The translations under genes and the position numbers were made by a program. A DNA stretch of 7,108 nt, taken from contig DXWE01000035.1 of assembly GCA_019417045.1 (NCBI GenBank), forward strand, positions 1 to 7,108, written 5' to 3'. The stretch is from Oscillospiraceae bacterium (lineage in GTDB: Bacteria; Bacillota; Clostridia; Oscillospirales; Acutalibacteraceae). Shown piece by piece: positions 1 through 5,153 of this stretch. Positions within the stretch are counted from its first letter, which is position 1; the number at the start of each line of letters is the position of its first letter. The notes under the pieces were generated by a model, which saw only the letters and a program-made list of their open reading frames with translations, ran no database searches and was not told the DNA's origin.

Positions 1-595
1 CGTCGCTTCCTGTACACTCTATCCTATTCAGCTTTTCGGCAAACAGCTCCTCGTGCGCCTCCGGGGACGTGTCGTGCGCGGTCAGCGCGGTCTCCCATTC
101 CACTGCCGCTGCCTGCGCCGCCTGCGTGGCCTGTGCCGCCGACTCCGCCGCCTCCTCTGCTGATCCCGCGGCTGCTTCGGCCTGCGTCTCCGCCGCCTCG
201 CTGTGTGCCTGCGCCTGCGTGGCGTACCCCGCCACTTCTTCCACCAGCTGTTCATAGAGATCCGGCGTGGGAGCCGGTGGCGTGACGCCCTCCAGACAGC
301 CGGATGGCTCCACCTCCACAAAGGCCATCTGTGTGGTCAGACGGTCTCCTCCAAAAACCGATACGGTAAAGCCTGGCGCCTGAATCACTTCCGCCGGTAC
401 GGCACAGCCGTCGTTTTGCAGCAGCATGTGGTAGACCGTCCCGTCGCCGCCCTCAAAAGCAGCCGTTTTGGTCAGGCCGTCCCACTCCTTGCTGAAACAG
501 AACCGTACATCCAGATAGTTCTTGCTGTCTGCCGCCAGCAGGGGGTGCGGCTTCAGCTGTAAGGCCTGTCCCTTCACGTTCCACTGAAGTGTCAT
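1..595 (-). CDS. Phage tail-fibre/receptor-binding-like protein, N-terminal part (runs off left edge)
   Basis: Reading leftwards from ATG at 595 there are 198 codons with no stop before the window ends, so the C-terminus is missing. The start is fixed by AAGGAG at 609-604, 8 nt upstream. Residues 1-100 form a beta-rich domain with the motif SKEWDGLTKTAAF (35-47), of the kind I know from N-termini of Firmicute prophage tail/baseplate proteins. A Pro-rich hinge follows (VTPPAPTP, 104-111). Next comes an Ala/Gln/Glu-rich helical stretch (about 119-170) that looks like a trimeric coiled-coil shaft. The segment AHDTSPEAHEELFAEKLNRI (173-192) matches the His-containing repeats common in phage tail fibres. 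The likely role is virion host recognition, or a domesticated tail or surface protein. No other phage gene is visible, and it has its own promoter and leader, which is odd for a gene inside a phage structural operon. The family call is from recall of motifs, not a search. Confidence 0.65.
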   Translation of the reverse strand, partial: MTLQWNVKGQALQLKPHPLLAADSKNYLDVRFCFSKEWDGLTKTAAFEGGDGTVYHMLLQNDGCAVPAEVIQAPGFTVSVFGGDRLTTQMAFVEVEPSGCLEGVTPPAPTPDLYEQLVEEVAGYATQAQAHSEAAETQAEAAAGSAEEAAESAAQATQAAQAAAVEWETALTAHDTSPEAHEELFAEKLNRIECTGSD

Positions 596-640
596 AGTCC
601 TCGCTCCTTTGTGATAAAATAGGGGGGATGGGGGGATCTC

Positions 641-703
641 AGGGAGAAAAAAAGAAACCCCTGTGCCACAGCACAGAGATTTCATCTTTTGAGGGGACTC
701 CCT
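641..703 (-). promoter_or_regulatory. Nested leader pairings that compete with the terminator (candidate antiterminator)
   Basis: On the minus strand AGGGAG (703-698) is complementary to CTCCCT (646-641), and CCCCT (696-692) is complementary to AGGGG (662-658). The second pairing uses bases of the terminator's 3' arm, so it cannot form together with the terminator stem. Two C6 runs (635-630 and 627-622, minus strand) further downstream could also capture that G run. This is the arrangement expected of an attenuator, but no ligand, leader peptide or protein site is recognisable. Confidence 0.35.
647..683 (-). terminator. Intrinsic terminator in the leader of the tail-fibre-like gene (candidate attenuator)
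   Basis: Read on the minus strand, GAAATCTCTGTGC (683-671) pairs with GCACAGGGGTTTC (666-654) around a UGUG loop. This is a continuous 13-bp stem if two G-U wobbles are allowed, followed directly by seven U (653-647). On the plus strand the two wobbles become A-C mismatches, so the structure favours minus-strand RNA. It lies between the minus promoter (738-710) and the start codon (595), about 20 nt after the predicted transcription start. It would therefore stop the gene's own transcript unless relieved. Confidence 0.6.
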
Positions 704-709
704 ATATTT

Positions 710-738
710 AGGATACATCCAGAACAAACGTTTGTCAA
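710..738 (-). promoter_or_regulatory. Sigma-70-type promoter of the tail-fibre-like gene
   Basis: On the minus strand there is a perfect -35 TTGACA (738-733), a 17-nt spacer and a -10 TATCCT (715-710). Transcription would begin near 703, leaving a leader of roughly 108 nt. It is back-to-back with the plus-strand promoter, with 34 nt between the two -35 boxes, so one regulator could affect both directions. Confidence 0.7.
724..735. promoter_or_regulatory. Perfect palindrome overlapping the minus promoter (candidate operator)
   Basis: ACAAACGTTTGT is a perfect 12-bp palindrome with a central CG. It covers the first half of the -35 box and the adjoining spacer, a position where a bound protein would block RNA polymerase. 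The AAACGTTT core resembles LacI-family operators, but it does not fit the CcpA cre consensus well. No regulator gene is in the window. Confidence 0.4.
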
Positions 739-772
739 GCCTTTCCTCCGGAAAAAATTTTGAAAAGGGGTA

Positions 773-801
773 TTGACAAAGTGTTTCCCGTATGGTAAGA
801 T
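773..801 (+). promoter_or_regulatory. Sigma-70-type promoter of the ABC transporter operon
   Basis: TTGACA (773-778), a 17-nt spacer and TAAGAT (796-801) make a good promoter. The predicted transcription start is near 808, giving a leader of about 44 nt before the TTG start at 852. Confidence 0.75.
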
Positions 802-803
802 CT

Positions 804-830
804 AACCGTACTAATCGTCATAGTACAGTT
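804..830. promoter_or_regulatory. Dyad over the transcription start (candidate repressor operator)
   Basis: GTACTA (808-813) and TAGTAC (821-826) form a perfect 6-bp inverted repeat with a 7-bp spacer. The symmetry continues outward, after one mismatch, with AAC (804-806) and GTT (828-830). It spans about -4 to +23 of the predicted start, a classic repressor site. Small ABC exporter operons in Firmicutes are often controlled by GntR/YtrA- or TetR-type repressors, so such a regulator elsewhere in the genome is likely, but none is encoded here. Confidence 0.5.
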
Positions 831-836
831 GACAAA

Positions 837-842
837 AAGGAG
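837..842 (+). promoter_or_regulatory. Ribosome binding site supporting the TTG start at 852
   Basis: AAGGAG lies 9 nt before TTG at 852. An in-frame TGA at 846-848 rules out any earlier start, and the next in-frame start-like codons would remove the charged N-terminus of the signal anchor. Confidence 0.6.
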
Positions 843-851
843 CTGTGAAGA

Positions 852-1475
852 TTGGAGAAGAAACCGTTTTGGAAACGCGTCAATCGTGGATTCCTCGTCT
901 CCCTGGTGCTGCTGGCAGCGGTCGTGGTGTATGTGCTGGCCACCCAGCTGATGCTGCTGCCCGCACGGCAGGAACTTCGGCAGTTGGCAGACGATTTTAA
1001 CCAGACGCTGCAGGCCTATTCCGTACCGAGCGACGACGCCTGGAACCAGTTAAAGACCGACGCCGGCGTGAAAGAGGCACAGGCCGCGGCGGCGCAGGCA
1101 CTCAAGCCGCTCTTCGTCTCGGATGCCGATTATCTGAACGCGGCCGCCGAGCAGGTCGTGGGCGGGCTGGTGGACGAGGAATACACCCCGCGGATCACCG
1201 CTCAAACCCTGACAGACAGCAAACTGGAGGGGTGCACGATCAGCGACGACATCGCCACCGTCAACATGCAATATACCTATCAGACGGACGGACGGTTTTA
1301 CGACTACAATACCGGGTCGCTGGCCGATCAGACCGGCCGCACACAAAACCTGTATATCACACTGATCTGCCAGAAAATCGGCGATGACTGGAAGATCTAC
1401 CGGGTGAGCAGTGTCAGCCGGTCGTATTATACGTCCAACTACAGCGTGTATATCAGCGCCAAGGAGGTAGGATGA
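852..1475 (+). CDS. Single-pass membrane protein with extracytoplasmic domain, first gene of ABC transporter operon
   Basis: This 207-residue protein is not a family I can name. It has a short basic N-terminus (MEKKPFWKRVNR), then one hydrophobic segment at about 13-35 with no obvious lipobox or cleavage site, so it is probably a signal anchor with the rest outside the cell. Residues 37-110 are mainly helical and Ala/Gln-rich. The C-terminal part (about 110-200) alternates beta-like stretches and ends with IGDDWKIYRVSSVSRS, typical of NTF2-like/cystatin-like small extracytoplasmic domains. Translation starts at TTG. The stop codon overlaps the ATPase start, so the two are translationally coupled, and the protein probably works with the transporter as an accessory, sensor or substrate-binding subunit. 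That role is inference from the operon. Confidence 0.85.
   Translation: MEKKPFWKRVNRGFLVSLVLLAAVVVYVLATQLMLLPARQELRQLADDFNQTLQAYSVPSDDAWNQLKTDAGVKEAQAAAAQALKPLFVSDADYLNAAAEQVVGGLVDEEYTPRITAQTLTDSKLEGCTISDDIATVNMQYTYQTDGRFYDYNTGSLADQTGRTQNLYITLICQKIGDDWKIYRVSSVSRSYYTSNYSVYISAKEVG
1461..1467 (+). promoter_or_regulatory. Ribosome binding site choosing between two tandem ATG starts
   Basis: AAGGAGG lies 4 nt before ATG at 1472 and 7 nt before ATG at 1475. The second spacing is closer to optimal, so 1475 is preferred. The site sits inside the last codons of the upstream gene. Confidence 0.6.
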
Positions 1476-2395
1476 TGAGCGACGTTTTGGTATTGCAGCA
1501 CGTCTGCAAGGCGTTTGGTTCCCGCCGGGTGGTGGACGACGTGTCCCTGTCGGTCAAAGAGGGGGAGATCTTCGGCTTTCTCGGGCCGAACGGCGCCGGA
1601 AAGACCACCACGATCAAGATGATCCTCGGATTGCTGTCGATTGACAGCGGCACCATTTTGGTCAACGGCCACAACATCGAAACCGAATTTGAAAAGGCGA
1701 TGACCTATATCAGCGGGATCGTGGAAAATCCGGATATGTACGGCTATCTTTCCGGCTACGACAACCTGCTCATCCAGGCGCGCGCCTGCAACGCGCCCCG
1801 CGCCCGGATCGAGGAAGTGGTTGAGATGGTGGGGATGCAAAACCGCATTCAGGAGAAGGTCAAGAGCTATTCCCTCGGCATGCGGCAGCGGCTCGGGGTG
1901 GCGCAGGCGCTGCTGCACAACCCGAAGATCATGATTCTGGACGAACCCACCAACGGCCTCGATCCGGCGGGAATCAAGGAGTTCCGCGACCTGCTGCGGG
2001 GACTGGCCCGCTCCCGGGGTCTGTCGGTGCTCGTATCCAGCCACATTTTGCAGGAGATGCAGATGCTGTGCGACACGGTGGGGATCATCAACCACGGCCA
2101 ACTGCTCCAGGTCAGCTCGATGCAGGAGATGATCCACGCCCACAGTGCCAACGCCTATCGGTATACCCTGCGTCCGTTTGAGCAGGCGGTGGAGCTGCTG
2201 CGGCAGAATATCGCAGACCGTGTGTTGCAGACAGGTGAAACGACGGTCGACCTGCGGCTGGACGAGGACAATCTCGACACGGTCAACCGCCAGCTGATGC
2301 AAAACGGGATCGTCATCCTCGGCCTGCAGCCGGTCGGCACATCCCTGGAGCAGAGCTACATGGAAATCACGGGGGGAGGAAGCGTCATTGGGTAA
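1475..2395 (+). CDS. ABC transporter ATP-binding protein (BcrA/LanF-like, ABC-2 exporter type)
   Basis: The cytoplasmic ATPase has 306 residues from ATG 1475 (307 from ATG 1472) and powers the membrane partner encoded next. Visible motifs, numbered from 1475: Walker A GPNGAGKTT (37-45), signature YSLGMRQRL (132-140), Walker B IMILDEP (152-158) with D156 and catalytic E157, D-loop NGLD (160-163), and switch His190 in VSSHIL. All catalytic residues are present. In the Q-loop region the sequence is IVENPDMYGYLSGYDNL, with Glu84 where most ABC ATPases have Gln. This E-loop is known from lantibiotic self-protection (LanF) and bacitracin-resistance-type ATPases. Residues about 215-306 form the C-terminal accessory domain common in this group and end in LEQSYMEIT. 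The gene overlaps both neighbours, so one polycistronic unit is clear. Substrate is unknown; peptide or antibiotic efflux is the best guess. Confidence 0.95.
   Translation: MSDVLVLQHVCKAFGSRRVVDDVSLSVKEGEIFGFLGPNGAGKTTTIKMILGLLSIDSGTILVNGHNIETEFEKAMTYISGIVENPDMYGYLSGYDNLLIQARACNAPRARIEEVVEMVGMQNRIQEKVKSYSLGMRQRLGVAQALLHNPKIMILDEPTNGLDPAGIKEFRDLLRGLARSRGLSVLVSSHILQEMQMLCDTVGIINHGQLLQVSSMQEMIHAHSANAYRYTLRPFEQAVELLRQNIADRVLQTGETTVDLRLDEDNLDTVNRQLMQNGIVILGLQPVGTSLEQSYMEITGGGSVIG
2375..2380 (+). promoter_or_regulatory. Ribosome binding site supporting the TTG start at 2388
   Basis: GGAGGA lies 7 nt before TTG at 2388, within the 3' end of the ATPase gene. No ATG or GTG with suitable spacing is in frame, so the permease begins with TTG and overlaps the ATPase by 8 nt. 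Confidence 0.6.
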
Positions 2396-3893
2396 CCTGA
2401 TTCGCAACGAGCGACTGAAACAATATAAAAAGGTATCCACCTGGATCATTCTCGGCGTGGTCGTCCTGATCATGGCGCTGGTGCTGGTCATCAGCAAGCT
2501 TGCCAACAGTGCCAGCAGCTATTACCAGCCTTCCTGGCAGGAGGTATATACCTCCGAGATCGCCCAGTATGAGGCCCAGGCGAAGGACGCCGAAGACACG
2601 CAGACGAGTTCCCAGGCCATACAGTGGCAGTATCGGGCAGACGCCTACCGCTACCTGCTGGAAAACCAGATTGAGCCGCAGGACTGGCGGGCGGATGTGG
2701 TTCTCAGCCGATACGACAACCTGGCGCAGGTGGAGAGCTGCAAGGCCCAGCTGCAAACGGAGGGGTTGTCCGAAGAGGATCGTGCCGTGATCGCCGCGGA
2801 GCTGGAGCGGTACCAGCGGCTGGCGGACGAGGATGCCATCCGGCTGAGCAACAGCGATTGGAAGGACTACGTCCGCTCGGAGATTGCCACCGCGCAAACG
2901 GGAGATTTTGAGAGCGAGGCCGAGAAAAACGTCCAGGTGGAGATCTGGCAGATGTATCTCGATTATACCATCGAGCCGTTCTCCTCGGAGTATCTTGACA
3001 ATTCCTGGAAATATGCTAAAGTGGAGACGGAGAACAGCTGGAAGCTGGATGAGCTCCGTTCCATCCGGGAGATGAAGCTGGCATTGCTGCGCGGAGAAAA
3101 TGAATACGGCCAGCCGTTCACCTCCACCACCCGGGCGAACTATGAACAGGAGATCGAGATCGCCACCACGCGGCTTTCCACCAATACCGCGCCGGTGGAG
3201 CCGGATTCCTTCCTCAGCTATATGGACCTGTCCACCTCCGCCATCAGCCTGCTCTCGATCGTGATGATCGTACTGGCGGGCGGGCTGATCGCCGGCGAGT
3301 TTGGCGGCGGTACCATCAAGCTGCTGCTCATCACGCCGCACAAACGGCGGGCCGTGTTCTGGGCCAAGGCGGCGTTGGTGCTGGAGCTCTCCCTGATCGG
3401 GCTGGCCGCAATGTTTGTCGTCGCGTTTGTGCTCAGCGCCATCCTCGGCGGGCTGCAGGGGATCGCCGGTATGCAGGTGGTCGCGGTGTTCGGCCATGTG
3501 GTCCGGCTGCCGTATCTGTTGTTCATCGTCTGTAAATACCTGCTGTTCCTGCTGCCGGTGCTCTGCTATGCGGCGTTGGCGCTCATGCTCTCCGCCGTCA
3601 CCCGCAAATCGGCCGTGTCCATTGCGGTGCCGCTGCTGCTGATGTACGGCTGCCGGATGGTGCTCGCCGTGATCGCGGCGCTCGGCAAGGTGATCCCCGG
3701 GCTCAAATTCCTGCTGTTCGCCAATACGGGCCTCGAGAACTACTTCTCCGGTGTGAGTATCATGACCATGGGCATGAGCGGCACGGTGGATCCGTCAATG
3801 ACCCTGCTGTTCTCGGTGTGCGTGCTGTTGGTATACCTCGGCTGCTTCCTGTTTATCGCCCGCGACAGCTTCTGCCGCCGCGATATCAAATAG
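2388..3893 (+). CDS. ABC-2 type transporter permease with large extracytoplasmic loop
   Basis: This 501-residue integral membrane protein is the channel partner of the upstream ATPase. After a short cytoplasmic N-terminus (MGNLIRNERLKQYKKVSTW) comes helix 1 (about 18-37). Residues 38-281 form a long hydrophilic, helix-rich, charged region expected outside the cell. Five more helices follow, near 282-302, 327-352, 376-403, 407-432 and 470-490. Between helices 2 and 3 the sequence GEFGGGTIKLLLITPHKRRA (303-322) matches the hallmark cytoplasmic segment of ABC-2 exporters (E-F-x-x-GT-I-K-x-L-L, then a basic patch). The six-helix layout is normal for the family, and a loop this size after helix 1 is seen in several Firmicute ABC-2 permeases. 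The loop may contain a duplicated unit, as both halves carry an IEP motif. The gene ends 11 nt before a strong hairpin that probably closes the operon. Confidence 0.93.
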   Translation: MGNLIRNERLKQYKKVSTWIILGVVVLIMALVLVISKLANSASSYYQPSWQEVYTSEIAQYEAQAKDAEDTQTSSQAIQWQYRADAYRYLLENQIEPQDWRADVVLSRYDNLAQVESCKAQLQTEGLSEEDRAVIAAELERYQRLADEDAIRLSNSDWKDYVRSEIATAQTGDFESEAEKNVQVEIWQMYLDYTIEPFSSEYLDNSWKYAKVETENSWKLDELRSIREMKLALLRGENEYGQPFTSTTRANYEQEIEIATTRLSTNTAPVEPDSFLSYMDLSTSAISLLSIVMIVLAGGLIAGEFGGGTIKLLLITPHKRRAVFWAKAALVLELSLIGLAAMFVVAFVLSAILGGLQGIAGMQVVAVFGHVVRLPYLLFIVCKYLLFLLPVLCYAALALMLSAVTRKSAVSIAVPLLLMYGCRMVLAVIAALGKVIPGLKFLLFANTGLENYFSGVSIMTMGMSGTVDPSMTLLFSVCVLLVYLGCFLFIARDSFCRRDIK

Positions 3894-3903
3894 ATTTCCC
3901 TCC

Positions 3904-3946
3904 TGCCGCGGGCGGGCCCGATTGTGGGCCCGCCACCGGCATCTTT
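3904..3946 (+). terminator. Intrinsic terminator of the ABC transporter operon
   Basis: GGCGGGCCC (3911-3919) and GGGCCCGCC (3926-3934) form a perfect 9-bp GC stem with a 6-nt loop. The stem is extended past a 2x2 internal loop by TGCCG (3904-3908) and CGGCA (3937-3941). The tail TCTTT (3942-3946) is short, so termination may be incomplete, but position and stem strength support the call. Confidence 0.7.
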
Positions 3947-4007
3947 CCGCAGAGCAGTCGTTTTTCGGGCGCCTCTTTTCCCCGGCGCATATTTCCGGCC
4001 TTTGGGC

Positions 4008-4026
4008 GCATACTGTAACGGTATGC
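4008..4026. promoter_or_regulatory. 19-bp dyad upstream of the dehydrogenase gene (candidate operator)
   Basis: GCATAC (4008-4013) and GTATGC (4021-4026) are a perfect inverted repeat, and the inner GT/AC also matches, giving near-complete symmetry over 19 bp. It lies 26 nt before the start codon. No strong promoter is visible in 3947-4050. The best weak candidate pairs TTTGGG (4001-4006) with TGCAAT (4024-4029), which would place the dyad in the promoter spacer. It could be a regulator site or a small RNA hairpin in the leader. Confidence 0.4.
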
Positions 4027-4051
4027 AATTCAAAAATAGGAGGAATGAAGT

Positions 4052-5095
4052 ATGTTCAAGGAGAAAATTCGCGTGGTCCAGTACGGATGCGGCAAGATGG
4101 CCAAGTATACGATCCGCTACCTGTACGAAAAAGGCGCGGAGATCGTCGGCGCGATCGACATCAACCCGGACATCGTCGGACAGGACGTGGGCGAATGGGC
4201 CGGGCTCGGCGTCAAGCTCGGCGTGCCGATCCGCAGTGACGCGGACGCCGTGTTGGACGAGTGCGATGCGGACATCGCCGTGGTGACCCTGTTCAGCTTC
4301 GTGAGCGACTGCTATTCCCATTTTGAAAAGATTCTGCGCCGGGGGATCAACGTCATCACCACCTGTGAGGAGGCGATCTATCCCTGGACGACGGCGGCAG
4401 GGCTCACCAACAAGCTCGACGCGCTCGCCAAGGAGACCGGCTGCACCATTGCGGGTTCCGGCATGCAGGATATCTTCTGGGTCAATATGATCGCGGGGAT
4501 CGCCGGCGGGGTGCACCGGCTGGATAAGATCGAGGGCGCGGTCAGCTACAATGTCGAGGACTACGGGCTGGCGCTTGCCAAAGCGCACGGCGCCGGGCTG
4601 ACGCCGGAGGAATTTGAGCAGCAGATCGCCCATCCCGAGACGCTCGAGCCCGCGTATGTGTGGAACTCGAATGAGGCGCTGTGCTCGAAGCTCGGGCTGA
4701 CCATCAAGTCCCAGACGCAGAAATGCGTTCCCTATTTCTACGACAAGGACCTCTATTCCGAGACGCTCGGCCAGACCATCCCGAAGGGCAACTGCATCGG
4801 CATGAGTGCGGTGGTGACCACCGAGACCTTCCAGGGGCCGGTCATCGAAACGCAGTGCATCGGCAAGGTGTACGGCCCGGACGACGGCGATATGTGCGAT
4901 TGGAAGATCCTTGGAGAACCGGACACCGAGTTCCATGTCGTCAAGCCTGCCACCGTGGAGCACACCTGCGCCACCATCGTCAACCGGATTCCGACCGTGC
5001 TGGCGGCACCCGCGGGCTACTACACGGTTGAAAAGATGGAGCCGCTGCAATATCTCACCTACCCGATGCAGCTGTATCTCGACGAATACTGCTGA
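4052..5095 (+). CDS. NAD(P)-dependent dehydrogenase, dihydrodipicolinate-reductase-like / 2,4-diaminopentanoate dehydrogenase superfamily
   Basis: This 347-residue soluble enzyme starts at ATG 4052, 8 nt after AGGAGG (4038-4043). The N-terminus is a Rossmann fold: strand [10 protein letters not shown] (8-17) with the dinucleotide-binding GxGxMA loop, then [10 protein letters not shown] (30-39), where Asp36 at the end of the second strand suggests NAD rather than NADP. VVTLFS (77-82) and [10 protein letters not shown] (99-108) follow the usual DapB-like order. The C-terminal half contains [16 protein letters not shown] (311-326), similar to the N-x-IP-x-V-x-x-A-x-PG segment of 2,4-diaminopentanoate dehydrogenases (ornithine fermentation), and the overall length matches that family. 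However, the family's NPG-containing segment after the Rossmann domain reads GSGMQDIFW (135-143) here, and no ornithine-degradation genes are beside it. A different amino-acid-like substrate is therefore possible. It appears to be a single-gene unit between two terminators. Confidence 0.75.
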   Translation: MFKEKIRVVQYGCGKMAKYTIRYLYEKGAEIVGAIDINPDIVGQDVGEWAGLGVKLGVPIRSDADAVLDECDADIAVVTLFSFVSDCYSHFEKILRRGINVITTCEEAIYPWTTAAGLTNKLDALAKETGCTIAGSGMQDIFWVNMIAGIAGGVHRLDKIEGAVSYNVEDYGLALAKAHGAGLTPEEFEQQIAHPETLEPAYVWNSNEALCSKLGLTIKSQTQKCVPYFYDKDLYSETLGQTIPKGNCIGMSAVVTTETFQGPVIETQCIGKVYGPDDGDMCDWKILGEPDTEFHVVKPATVEHTCATIVNRIPTVLAAPAGYYTVEKMEPLQYLTYPMQLYLDEYC

Positions 5096-5108
5096 TTTCC
5101 CGTCCAGT

Positions 5109-5140
5109 AAAGAGGGCCTGCCGCATGGCAGGCCCTCTTT
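5109..5140. terminator. Bidirectional intrinsic terminator between convergent genes
   Basis: AAAGAGGGCCTGCC (5109-5122) and GGCAGGCCCTCTTT (5127-5140) form a perfect 14-bp stem with the 4-nt loop GCAT. The A-rich and T-rich stem ends supply a U tract in both directions. It lies 13 nt after the dehydrogenase stop and 13 nt after the stop of the minus-strand zinc-ribbon gene, so it serves both. Confidence 0.9.
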
Positions 5141-5153
5141 GTATATGTAGGGT

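Noticed and set aside
69..562. Plus-strand open frames (69-257 and 203-562) over the left edge
   Set aside because: Ala/Cys- or Arg-rich shadows of the minus-strand tail-fibre-like gene, which has a promoter, a ribosome site and recognisable motifs.
622..635. Two G6 runs as a G-quadruplex
   Set aside because: Only two runs are adjacent, and four are needed for an intramolecular quadruplex. The minus-strand C runs may matter for leader pairing instead.
742..754. TTTCC-TCC-GGAAA inverted repeat between the divergent promoters
   Set aside because: The arms are short and it lies upstream of both -35 boxes; it is too common a pattern to call without conservation data.
829..834. Second TTGACA as another -35 box for the transporter operon
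   Set aside because: No -10 element follows at 16-18 nt; that position is already inside the first gene.
1439..2506. Long minus-strand open frame of 355 codons opposite the ABC ATPase
   Set aside because: It is antisense to a gene with all ABC motifs, is His/Arg/Leu-rich as expected from GC-rich shadow frames, and has no ribosome site.
2385..3497. Long minus-strand open frame opposite the permease
   Set aside because: Antisense shadow. The plus frame has membrane helices, a Shine-Dalgarno site and operon coupling.
3740..5050. Minus-strand open frame of 436 codons spanning the intergenic terminator and the dehydrogenase gene
   Set aside because: It crosses a terminator and a leader region, has shadow-like composition, and lies opposite a clear Rossmann-fold gene.
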